From: Microcella sp.
Lineage (GTDB): Bacteria; Actinomycetota; Actinomycetes; Actinomycetales; Microbacteriaceae
NCBI RefSeq assembly: GCF_030645145.1
Contig: NZ_JAUSMI010000135.1
Coordinates: forward strand, 1-54,899
Reading direction: 5' to 3'
Length of the DNA: 54,899 nucleotides
This document shows, piece by piece, positions 17,988-23,415 of this stretch (position 1 is its first letter; each line of letters begins with the position of its first letter). Below the pieces are notes generated by a model that made no database searches, was not told where the DNA came from, and was given only the letters and a program-made list of their open reading frames with translations. The position numbers and the translations under genes are program-made.

Positions 17988-18635
17988 TCAGCTCGTGCGC
18001 ACGCTCGGGGAGACGAGCGGGCTGAGCGTCGCGGCCGCCTCGCGCGCGCCGGGGAGCCCGGCGTCGGCGAGCCAGTTGCCGAGCATCCGGTAGCCGCCCT
18101 CGGTGAGCACCGACTCGGGGTGGAACTGCACGCCCACGACCGGGGCCTCGCGGTGCCGCAGCGCCATGATGACGCCGCCGGGCGTACGGGCGGTGACCTC
18201 GAGCTCGTCGGGAACCGTGCCGTCGACGACCGCGAGCGAGTGGTACCGGGTCGCGCGGAACGGCTGGGGCACGTCGACGAAGAGCGAGCTGTCGTCGTGC
18301 TCGATCATCGACGTCTTGCCGTGCATGAGCTCCTCGGCGTGCGTGACCGTCGCGCCCAGGGCCTCGGCGATCGCCTGGTGGCCGAGGCAGACGCCGAGCA
18401 GCGGAGTGCCGCTCGCGATCGCCGCGCGCACGACGGCGACCGAGACGCCCGCATCCGCCGGGGTCCCGGGGCCGGGCGAGACGAGCACGGCGTCGTAGCC
18501 GGCGATGAGCTCGGCGGCCTGCTCGGGGGCGACGACGTCGTTGCGGACCACCTCGGTCTCGGCCCCGAGCTCCTGCAGGTAGCCGTCGAGGGTGTAGACG
18601 AAGCTGTCGTAGTTGTCGATGACGAGAACGCGCAC
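17988..18635 (-). CDS. Glutamine amidotransferase (TrpG/PabA family)
   Basis: A 215-residue class I glutamine amidotransferase. The triad is visible: Cys in LLGVCLGHQAI, His and Glu in GVQFHPESVLTEGG. This subunit releases ammonia from glutamine for anthranilate or aminodeoxychorismate synthase. Which of the two cannot be told from sequence; component I is not in the window. Its place beside pknB is conserved in many Actinobacteria. The gene ends 3 nt from the pknB stop, and the short membrane protein gene ends 5 nt upstream of its start. Confidence 0.9.
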   Translation of the reverse strand: MRVLVIDNYDSFVYTLDGYLQELGAETEVVRNDVVAPEQAAELIAGYDAVLVSPGPGTPADAGVSVAVVRAAIASGTPLLGVCLGHQAIAEALGATVTHAEELMHGKTSMIEHDDSSLFVDVPQPFRATRYHSLAVVDGTVPDELEVTARTPGGVIMALRHREAPVVGVQFHPESVLTEGGYRMLGNWLADAGLPGAREAAATLSPLVSPSVRTS

Positions 18636-18639
18636 GGCT

Positions 18640-18798
18640 CTACTCTTCCACGGTCACGTCTTGAGGAAGCAGGACGTCCGCGGCCCACGGGAACACGACG
18701 TAGGCGAGAGCCCACAGGATGCCCGCCACGAGCACGAGCACGATCAGCAGGCGCAGCCACACCGGCCCGGGCAGGGCGCGCCACAGCGCCGCGTACAT
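18640..18798 (-). CDS. Small single-helix membrane protein
   Basis: A 52-residue protein with one hydrophobic helix (about residues 14-38, WLRLLIVLVLVAGILWALAY) and an acidic C-terminus ending VTVEE. The ATG at 18798 overlaps the stop of the sortase gene (ATGA), which argues that it is translated. Unknown function; it may assist the sortase or the membrane complex at this locus. Confidence 0.75.
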   Translation of the reverse strand: MYAALWRALPGPVWLRLLIVLVLVAGILWALAYVVFPWAADVLLPQDVTVEE

Positions 18799-19592
18799 CA
18801 GACCTCCTCCTGGCCGAGCTCGCTGAGCTCGGCGGGCATGCCGCCCTCGCGCGGGTACCAGGCGGTCATCACCGAGTACGCGATCGCGCGCTCGTCGGTC
18901 GAGAACAGCGGATTGCAGGTCGTCATGGTGAGGATGCGCTCGGCCGGGTCGGCGCCCGCGTCGCGGGGCACGGGCGCGATGACGTCGACCTGATTCGGCA
19001 GGACGTACTCGAGACCGCGGAACGTGTACTCGTACCAGCCGTCGGCGGTCTCGACGTAGACGTGGTCGCCGACGCGGAGGTCGACGAGCCGGCCGAAGGG
19101 AGCGCCGTTGGCGTTGCGGTGCGCGGCGATCGCGAAGTTGCCGAGCTCGCCCGGCATCTGCGTGCCCGGGTAATGACCGACGCCCGTGCGGCGACTGTTC
19201 AGCACGTCGCGCACGTCGATGCCCTGGGCGATCGTGCGGGCGTAGTCGGTGCCGAAGCGCGGGACGATGAGCGTCGCGAAGGCCTCGTTGACCCCGCCCG
19301 GCTCGGAGCGCACCGGAGCGGAGTCGGGGCTCTGCCCCTCGTAGACGGGAGGCGGGGGCTCGGCGGGCTCGCCCGCCCCGCCGCGCTCGTCGCGCGACTG
19401 CTCGGCCCACTCCTGCTGCAGCTCGGTCGCCGCCTGCGTCTGCTCGCTGCCGACGATCACGTCATTGAGCCAGACGTACCAGCCGATGAAGAGCAGTACG
19501 AGAACCCCGACGGTGATGAGCAGCTCGCCGAGCACTCCGACGACGCTGAGGCGTCGGCGCGCACGCGGGCGCGTTCGAGTCTGCTCGGGCAT
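18798..19592 (-). CDS. Class E sortase
   Basis: A 264-residue membrane-anchored transpeptidase that attaches proteins to the wall. After a basic N-terminus, one membrane helix (about residues 17-42) leads to an acidic/Pro-rich linker (PPPVYEGQ) and the catalytic domain. Active-site residues are His in IAAHRNANG, Cys in TMTTCNP and probably Arg in DERAIAYS. The layout (signal anchor, no long C-tail, this motif set) is that of class E. No LPxTG-type substrate gene is in the window. Divergent from crgA with a 36-bp gap. Confidence 0.9.
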   Translation of the reverse strand: MPEQTRTRPRARRRLSVVGVLGELLITVGVLVLLFIGWYVWLNDVIVGSEQTQAATELQQEWAEQSRDERGGAGEPAEPPPPVYEGQSPDSAPVRSEPGGVNEAFATLIVPRFGTDYARTIAQGIDVRDVLNSRRTGVGHYPGTQMPGELGNFAIAAHRNANGAPFGRLVDLRVGDHVYVETADGWYEYTFRGLEYVLPNQVDVIAPVPRDAGADPAERILTMTTCNPLFSTDERAIAYSVMTAWYPREGGMPAELSELGQEEV

Positions 19593-19615
19593 GCGGTCAT
19601 TGTAGGCGGCACGGT

Positions 19616-19621
19616 TAGACT
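19616..19621 (+). promoter_or_regulatory. -10 element of a probable leaderless crgA promoter
   Basis: TAGACT ends 7 nt before the crgA ATG at 19629 and there is no Shine-Dalgarno in between. This spacing places the transcription start at or next to the A of ATG. No clear -35 hexamer is seen. Confidence 0.55.
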
Positions 19622-19628
19622 GTCCCCC

Positions 19629-19868
19629 ATGGCCCGTGGAACCACTCGCAACGCAGAGAACCCCGAGACCCCCAGCGGCAAGGATGCCCCCAACCCGGTC
19701 TGGTTCAAGCCCGTGATGTTCGGCTTCATGCTCGTCGGTCTGCTCTGGATCATCGTCTACTACCTGAGCCAGACCTCGTGGCCCGTGCCGTCCCTCGGCC
19801 CGTGGAACATCATGGTCGGCTTCGGGATCATGTTCATCGGATTCCTCATGACCACGCGCTGGCGGTAG
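19629..19868 (+). CDS. crgA: Cell division protein CrgA
   Basis: A 79-residue protein with two membrane helices (about residues 30-50 and 60-75) and the family motifs NPVWFKPVMFGFMLVGLLWI and GPWNIMVGFGIMFIGF. CrgA helps place and assemble the divisome in Actinobacteria through contacts with FtsZ, FtsQ and PBPs. It is normally found beside the pknB cluster, as here. The basic cytoplasmic N-terminus (ARGTTRNAEN) is typical. It is probably translated from a leaderless message. Confidence 0.95.
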   Translation: MARGTTRNAENPETPSGKDAPNPVWFKPVMFGFMLVGLLWIIVYYLSQTSWPVPSLGPWNIMVGFGIMFIGFLMTTRWR

Positions 19869-19962
19869 CCGGCACCCTCCGTCGGCCCTCCGTTCACCGG
19901 CCGTTCATCCCCCGAAGAGGGGGTGGAACTACAGCGGTGTGACTATCCCCAGTGTGGAATCG

Positions 19963-19976
19963 CCTGTGGATAACTC
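19963..19976 (-). promoter_or_regulatory. Perfect DnaA box in the crgA-rhomboid gap
   Basis: On the minus strand the site reads GAGTTATCCACAGG and includes a perfect TTATCCACA box (19965-19973). The same 14 bases occur in oriC at 31368-31381. It lies between two convergent genes, so it is not a promoter site for either. Confidence 0.7.
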
Positions 19977-19982
19977 TCGGCC

Positions 19983-20831
19983 CTAGATGAGGGCGAAGCG
20001 CGCGACCGTCGTCAGCACGAGGACGACGGCGAGCCCGATCAGCAGCGCTCGTTGCTTCTTCCGCTCGTCGACGCGCCGCGTGCGCACCATGATGAGCGCC
20101 GCGAGCGCCCCCACTATGAGGCCTCCGACGTGGGCCTGCCACGAGATCCCCGGCACCACGAAGCCGATCGCGAGGTTGATGCCGATGAGGACGACGAGCT
20201 GCATGCTCCGCCCGCCGAGTCGTCGCTGGATGATGAAGAACGCGCCGAGCATCCCGAAGATCGCCCCGGATGCCCCGACGACCGCTTGCGCCGGGGCGAG
20301 GTAGAGCACCGCGAGCGAGCCGCCGAAGGCGGAGAGCACGTACACGGCGAGGAACCGCGCCCGGCCGATGAGCCCCTCGAGGAGCGGGCCCAGGATGAAG
20401 AGCGAGTACATGTTGAACAGGATGTGGAACAGCGACCTCTCGCTGTGCACGAGCGCGGCGGTCAGCATCCGCCACGGCTCGGTCGGCGTGAGCGGCGGCC
20501 AGTAGAGCAGGAGCTGCGTGACGAACCCGCCGGTCACCTGCTGCAGCAGGAACACGGCGACCGTGATCGCGAGGATCGTGTAGGTCACGACGGGCGAGCG
20601 GGATCCGGGCCGGAAGGCGCGCGCGATCGCCGATCGCTGTTTCGGGGCGGATGCCCGTGCCGCGGCCGTGCACTCGGGGCAGTGCACCCCGACCGCTGCC
20701 GGGGTCTGGCACTCGCCGCAGATGACGCGGCCGCAGCGCTGGCAGCGCACGAAGCTCCGGCGGTCGCCGTGCCGGTAGCAGACGCTGACGCCCGCCTCCG
20801 GCGCGGGACCGCCGGAAGCCGCCTCGCTCAT
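19983..20831 (-). CDS. Rhomboid family intramembrane serine protease
   Basis: A 282-residue membrane protease. The N-terminal cytoplasmic part (about 15-60) is a Cys/His-rich zinc-binding module (CYRHGDRRSFVRCQRCGR, CGEC, HCPEC). Six helices follow, with the rhomboid motifs HILFNMYSLFILGPLLEG, nucleophile Ser in GASGAIFG and catalytic His in QAHVGGLIVG. Substrates are unknown. ATG 20831 overlaps the cyclophilin stop (ATGA), so the two genes form an operon. Confidence 0.92.
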   Translation of the reverse strand: MSEAASGGPAPEAGVSVCYRHGDRRSFVRCQRCGRVICGECQTPAAVGVHCPECTAAARASAPKQRSAIARAFRPGSRSPVVTYTILAITVAVFLLQQVTGGFVTQLLLYWPPLTPTEPWRMLTAALVHSERSLFHILFNMYSLFILGPLLEGLIGRARFLAVYVLSAFGGSLAVLYLAPAQAVVGASGAIFGMLGAFFIIQRRLGGRSMQLVVLIGINLAIGFVVPGISWQAHVGGLIVGALAALIMVRTRRVDERKKQRALLIGLAVVLVLTTVARFALI

Positions 20832-21370
20832 CAGACCTCGACGACCTCGATGCCCGTGATCACGACGTCGGTGAGGGGCTTGTCGCGGCCGTCGGTCGGG
20901 ACGGCCTCGATCGCCTTGACGACGTCGCGCGAGGACTGGTCGGCGACGGCGCCGAAGATCGTGTGGTTGCCGTTGAGCCACGGGGTGGGGACCGTGGTGA
21001 TGAAGACCTGCGAGCCGTTGGTGCCGCGGCCGCCGCGCTTGCCGGCGTTGGCCATGGCGAGGAGGAAGGGCTCGCTGAACTGCAGCTCGGGGTGGATCTC
21101 GTCGTCGAACTCGTAGCCGGGGCCGCCGATGCCCTGGCCGAGCGGATCGCCGCCCTGGAGCATGAAGTCCTTGATGATGCGGTGGAAGATGACGCCGTCG
21201 TAGAGCGGGTCGGTCGTCTTCTGGCCGGTCGCGGGATGGGTCCACTCGAGCTGGCCCGTCGCGAGGCCGACGAAGTTCGCGACGGTCTTGGGGGCGTGGT
21301 TGCCGTAGAGGTTGATCGTGATGTCGCCGAGCGAGGTGTGAACGGTGGCGACTGCGGTGTGGATCGACAT
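20831..21370 (-). CDS. Cyclophilin-type peptidyl-prolyl cis-trans isomerase
   Basis: A 179-residue cytoplasmic isomerase with no signal peptide. The cyclophilin core is clear: TVANFVGLATG, FHRIIKDFMLQGGDPLGQG (the catalytic FHR-x-I segment), GPGYEFDDE and NGSQVFITT. It catalyses proline isomerisation in protein folding. Start ATG at 21370 gives the expected N-terminal strand with TSLGDITINLY. It is overlapped by the rhomboid gene downstream. Confidence 0.95.
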   Translation of the reverse strand: MSIHTAVATVHTSLGDITINLYGNHAPKTVANFVGLATGQLEWTHPATGQKTTDPLYDGVIFHRIIKDFMLQGGDPLGQGIGGPGYEFDDEIHPELQFSEPFLLAMANAGKRGGRGTNGSQVFITTVPTPWLNGNHTIFGAVADQSSRDVVKAIEAVPTDGRDKPLTDVVITGIEVVEV

Positions 21371-21496
21371 GCCGTCATTCTTCCACGGTGCGCGCCGCGC
21401 GCTTCCTGAGCGTTACGTCTACGCGGGTTGGGGCCTCGGACCCGCAGTGCCAGGATGGGAGGCGCACGCTACCGATCGCACCCCTGGGAGGACCGC

Positions 21497-22090
21497 ATGG
21501 AGCTGTCACGCAAGCGGCGCCGCGAGCTGAAGAAGCTGCGCGGCGCGGCCGAGAACGTCTGGAACGAGCAGCGCGAGGTGCTCGACCACGCGTCGAAGGT
21601 GCTGCGCGATGCGGGTCGGCAGGCGACGGTCGTCGCCCGCAAGGACGTCGCACCGCGGGTCCGCGACTCGTACGAGCGCCGGGTGCAGCCGGGCATCGAC
21701 GCGAGCGTCGGCGCCGTCCGTCACGCGGCGCACGCCACGAAGTCGACCGTCACCGACGACATCCTGCCCGCGATCTCCGGAGCGCTCGGCTCGGCCGCCG
21801 CCGCCATCGAGGTCGCGCGCGACAAGCACCTGCGCGACGCGATCCGCACCGCGTCGCGGACGAGCAGCGAGATCGCCACGAAGGCCGGCCAGCGTCTCGG
21901 GCTCATCGAGGTCAAGCGCTCGCCCGGCCCCGGCACGTTCGTGCTCATCGGGCTCGGCGTGGTCGCGGCCGCCGCGATCGCCTACGCCGCCTGGCAGACC
22001 TTCCGCCCGGACGACGACCTCTGGGTCGAGGACGACCTCGACGACGACCTCGAGCCGGCCACGCCGGAGGAGACCTCGACGGCGATGTGA
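21497..22090 (+). CDS. Hypothetical protein, charged helical region plus one membrane helix
   Basis: A 197-residue protein of unknown function. The first 140 residues are highly charged and probably helical (MELSRKRRRELKKLRGAA at the start). A membrane helix follows at about 152-174 (FVLIGLGVVAAAAIAYAAW), then a strongly acidic tail (DDDLWVEDDLDDDLE). ATG 21497 has GGGAGGA upstream. The topology suggests a membrane-tethered cytoplasmic helical protein, but no family is recognised with certainty. Codon use is like the neighbours. A hairpin terminator lies 36 nt after the stop. Confidence 0.8.
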   Translation: MELSRKRRRELKKLRGAAENVWNEQREVLDHASKVLRDAGRQATVVARKDVAPRVRDSYERRVQPGIDASVGAVRHAAHATKSTVTDDILPAISGALGSAAAAIEVARDKHLRDAIRTASRTSSEIATKAGQRLGLIEVKRSPGPGTFVLIGLGVVAAAAIAYAAWQTFRPDDDLWVEDDLDDDLEPATPEETSTAM

Positions 22091-22125
22091 GCCGCCGCGC
22101 GACGCACGTCGCGCACCCGCACCAC

Positions 22126-22154
22126 CGAAGGGCGCCCCACGTGGGCGCCCTTCG
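22126..22154 (+). terminator. Hairpin terminator after the hypothetical gene
   Basis: CGAAGGGCGCCC at 22126-22137 and GGGCGCCCTTCG at 22143-22154 form a 12-bp stem with a short loop, 36 nt after the stop at 22090. No strong T-tract follows (TCGTCG), so efficiency is uncertain. Confidence 0.6.
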
Positions 22155-22180
22155 TCGTGCGGCGGGCGGCTCGCTCGCAA

Positions 22181-22270
22181 CGCGGTCCGGCGCGGTCGGG
22201 CGCGGGCAGGCGCGGTCAGGCGCGGTCCGGCTCGGTCAGGCGCGGTCAGGCGCGGTGGAGCGCGGTCGGC
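22181..22270. repeat. Nine tandem copies of a 10-bp unit
   Basis: Nine consecutive 10-bp units in perfect register, consensus CGCGGTCAGG with one to three changes per copy (for example CGCGGTCCGG, CGCGGTCGGG, CTCGGTCAGG). It is the first part of the gene-free stretch 22091-22711, which also holds an 18-bp tandem duplication, two palindromic repeats and a diverged direct repeat. No coding signal is credible there. Confidence 0.85.
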
Positions 22271-22286
22271 ATTCGGCACGTGAGCC

Positions 22287-22322
22287 GCCGCCCGTGGGAT
22301 CCGCGCCGCCCGTGGGATCCGC
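22287..22322. repeat. 18-bp tandem duplication
   Basis: Two adjacent identical copies of GCCGCCCGTGGGATCCGC (22287-22304 and 22305-22322), 16 bp after the 10-bp tandem array. No gene here. Confidence 0.85.
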
Positions 22323-22384
22323 GTCGACCGCGCGCCGCTCAGCAGGCTGCCGCGCGGCTCCTGCCCCCTCCGCTCCCCCAGGAC

Positions 22385-22441
22385 CCTTCCAGAAGTACGG
22401 AACGGCCGAATCCGCTTCACCCTCTCCGTAGTTCTGGAAGG
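22385..22441. repeat. Palindromic repeat, variant B, copy 2
   Basis: Arms CCTTCCAGAAGTACGGA (22385-22401) and its near-complement (22425-22441, one mismatch), 23-nt spacer. Same element as 83-139. Confidence 0.8.
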
Positions 22442-22492
22442 AGGCGCGAGGAAGGCGGTCGACTGACGCGACCACCGATCGCGATCCCCAGA

Positions 22493-22547
22493 CTTCGATA
22501 AGTGCGGAGCGGCTGAGGGGCATTCACCCGTTCCGCACTTATCGAAG
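22493..22547. repeat. Palindromic repeat, variant A, copy 2
   Basis: Perfect 16-bp arms CTTCGATAAGTGCGGA (22493-22508) and complement (22532-22547), 23-nt spacer. Arms identical to the copy at 5-59; the spacer differs at several positions but keeps the TCACCC half. From here to tRNA-Ala (22548-22711) only a short direct repeat is seen. Confidence 0.85.
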
Positions 22548-22661
22548 GGCGCTGCGGGAAGCTCAGTGACCGGCAGAGCGGAGCACCTGCGAAAGGCTTC
22601 GGTGTGCGACGCAGAACATCACGACCGCGCTCGTGTCGCGAAGCGGACAGCGCGCCGCATG

Positions 22662-22703
22662 AGCGGCGGCGCGCCAGGCCAGCTCAGCGGCGGCGCGCTA
22701 GGC
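22662..22703. repeat. 18-bp direct repeat near tRNA-Ala
   Basis: AGCGGCGGCGCGCCAGGC at 22662-22679 and the same with one change (T for C) at 22686-22703, a 24-bp period. It lies immediately past the 3' end of tRNA-Ala. No function evident. Confidence 0.65.
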
Positions 22704-22711
22704 AAACAACG

Positions 22712-22784
22712 TGGAGCCTAGGGGAATCGAACCCCTGACCTCCTGCTTGCAAAGCAGGCGCTCTACCAATTGAGCTAAGGCCCC
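22712..22784 (-). tRNA. tRNA-Ala (TGC)
   Basis: Minus-strand cloverleaf: acceptor GGGGCCT (22778-22784) pairs with AGGCTCC (22713-22719, one G-U), discriminator A at 22712. The anticodon stem-loop CTGCTTTGCAAGCAG gives anticodon TGC. The T-arm has GGTTCGATTCC. CCA is not encoded. The gyrA-tRNA-Ile-tRNA-Ala order is conserved in Actinobacteria. Confidence 0.96.
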
Positions 22785-22822
22785 GAACTGTGACAAGGGT
22801 AGCGAAGATGCCGCGCGAGACG

Positions 22823-22847
22823 AAAAAGGCCCCGTCTTCACGGGGCC
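22823..22847 (-). terminator. Terminator between tRNA-Ile and tRNA-Ala
   Basis: On the minus strand GGCCCCGT (complement of 22840-22847) pairs with ACGGGGCC (complement of 22828-22835) and runs into TTTTT (22823-22827). It ends tRNA-Ile transcription, so tRNA-Ala probably has its own promoter in the 38 bp that remain. Confidence 0.8.
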
Positions 22848-22855
22848 CGATCGCG

Positions 22856-22929
22856 TGGGGATACGAGGACTTGAACCTCGGACCTCTTCGTTATCAGCGA
22901 AGCGCTCTAACCGCCTGAGCTATATCCCC
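22856..22929 (-). tRNA. tRNA-Ile (GAT)
   Basis: Minus-strand cloverleaf: acceptor GGGGATA (22923-22929) pairs with TATCCCC (22857-22863), discriminator A at 22856. The anticodon stem-loop CTTCGCTGATAACGAAG gives anticodon GAT. D-arm AGCTCAGGCGGTTAGAGC and T-arm GGTTCAAGTCC are standard. CCA is not encoded. Confidence 0.96.
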
Positions 22930-22995
22930 GGGAGACCGGATATGACTGTACACGACCCGGTCACCTCACCCGAAATCGGCGAGGATGCGCGGCTC

Positions 22996-23403
22996 TCAGT
23001 TGTTCGTGAAGCCCACGAGCAGGCCGCCGGTGAACTTCACCGACAGGTTGTAGAGGAGCGCGCCGATGGCTCCGAGGGCGGTTCCGCCGACGACGTTGAG
23101 AACGCCGACGATGATCGCGAAGAGCATCACCTGGCCGAGCGACAGGATCGAGGCGAGGCTCGCCGCGTCGTCGCCGAGGATGTCCGCGAAGACCGAGTCG
23201 ATGTCCTCGATGATGCCGATCGACTGCATGACGAGCCAGATGAAGAACGTCGCCACGACGAGCACGATCGCGCCGCACATCGCGATGAGGAACGACAGCT
23301 TCACCGCCGACCAGAAGTCGATGTAGACGAGCTTCAGGCGGACCTGCTTGGTGGGGGTGGAACGCTGCGACTTGCGCTGCAGCTTCTCGGCGACCGTGCT
23401 CAC
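22996..23403 (-). CDS. DUF3566 membrane protein
   Basis: A 135-residue membrane protein that follows gyrA in most Actinobacteria. After a basic N-terminus (KLQRKSQRSTPTKQVRLKL) there are two main hydrophobic regions, about residues 35-60 and 90-120, giving two or three helices. The GTG at 23403 is 12 nt downstream of the gyrA stop, so it is probably co-transcribed with gyrA. Function is unknown; a link to DNA gyrase or the cell envelope is only suggested by context. Confidence 0.88.
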   Translation of the reverse strand: MSTVAEKLQRKSQRSTPTKQVRLKLVYIDFWSAVKLSFLIAMCGAIVLVVATFFIWLVMQSIGIIEDIDSVFADILGDDAASLASILSLGQVMLFAIIVGVLNVVGGTALGAIGALLYNLSVKFTGGLLVGFTNN

Positions 23404-23415
23404 AGGGTGTCTTCC

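Noticed and set aside
22181-22322. CRISPR array
   Set aside because: Units are 10 or 18 bp with no spacers between them, and there are no cas genes.
22157-22501. Small open frames in the repeat stretch
   Set aside because: They translate simple repeats (RSGAVRRGQA type), lack ribosome-binding sites and cross the palindromes.
5-22547. Inverted repeats as the ends of a 22-kb transposon or genomic island
   Set aside because: The segment contains core conserved genes (fha-pkn cluster, tRNA-Leu, crgA) and no transposase; each repeat is a complete palindrome by itself.
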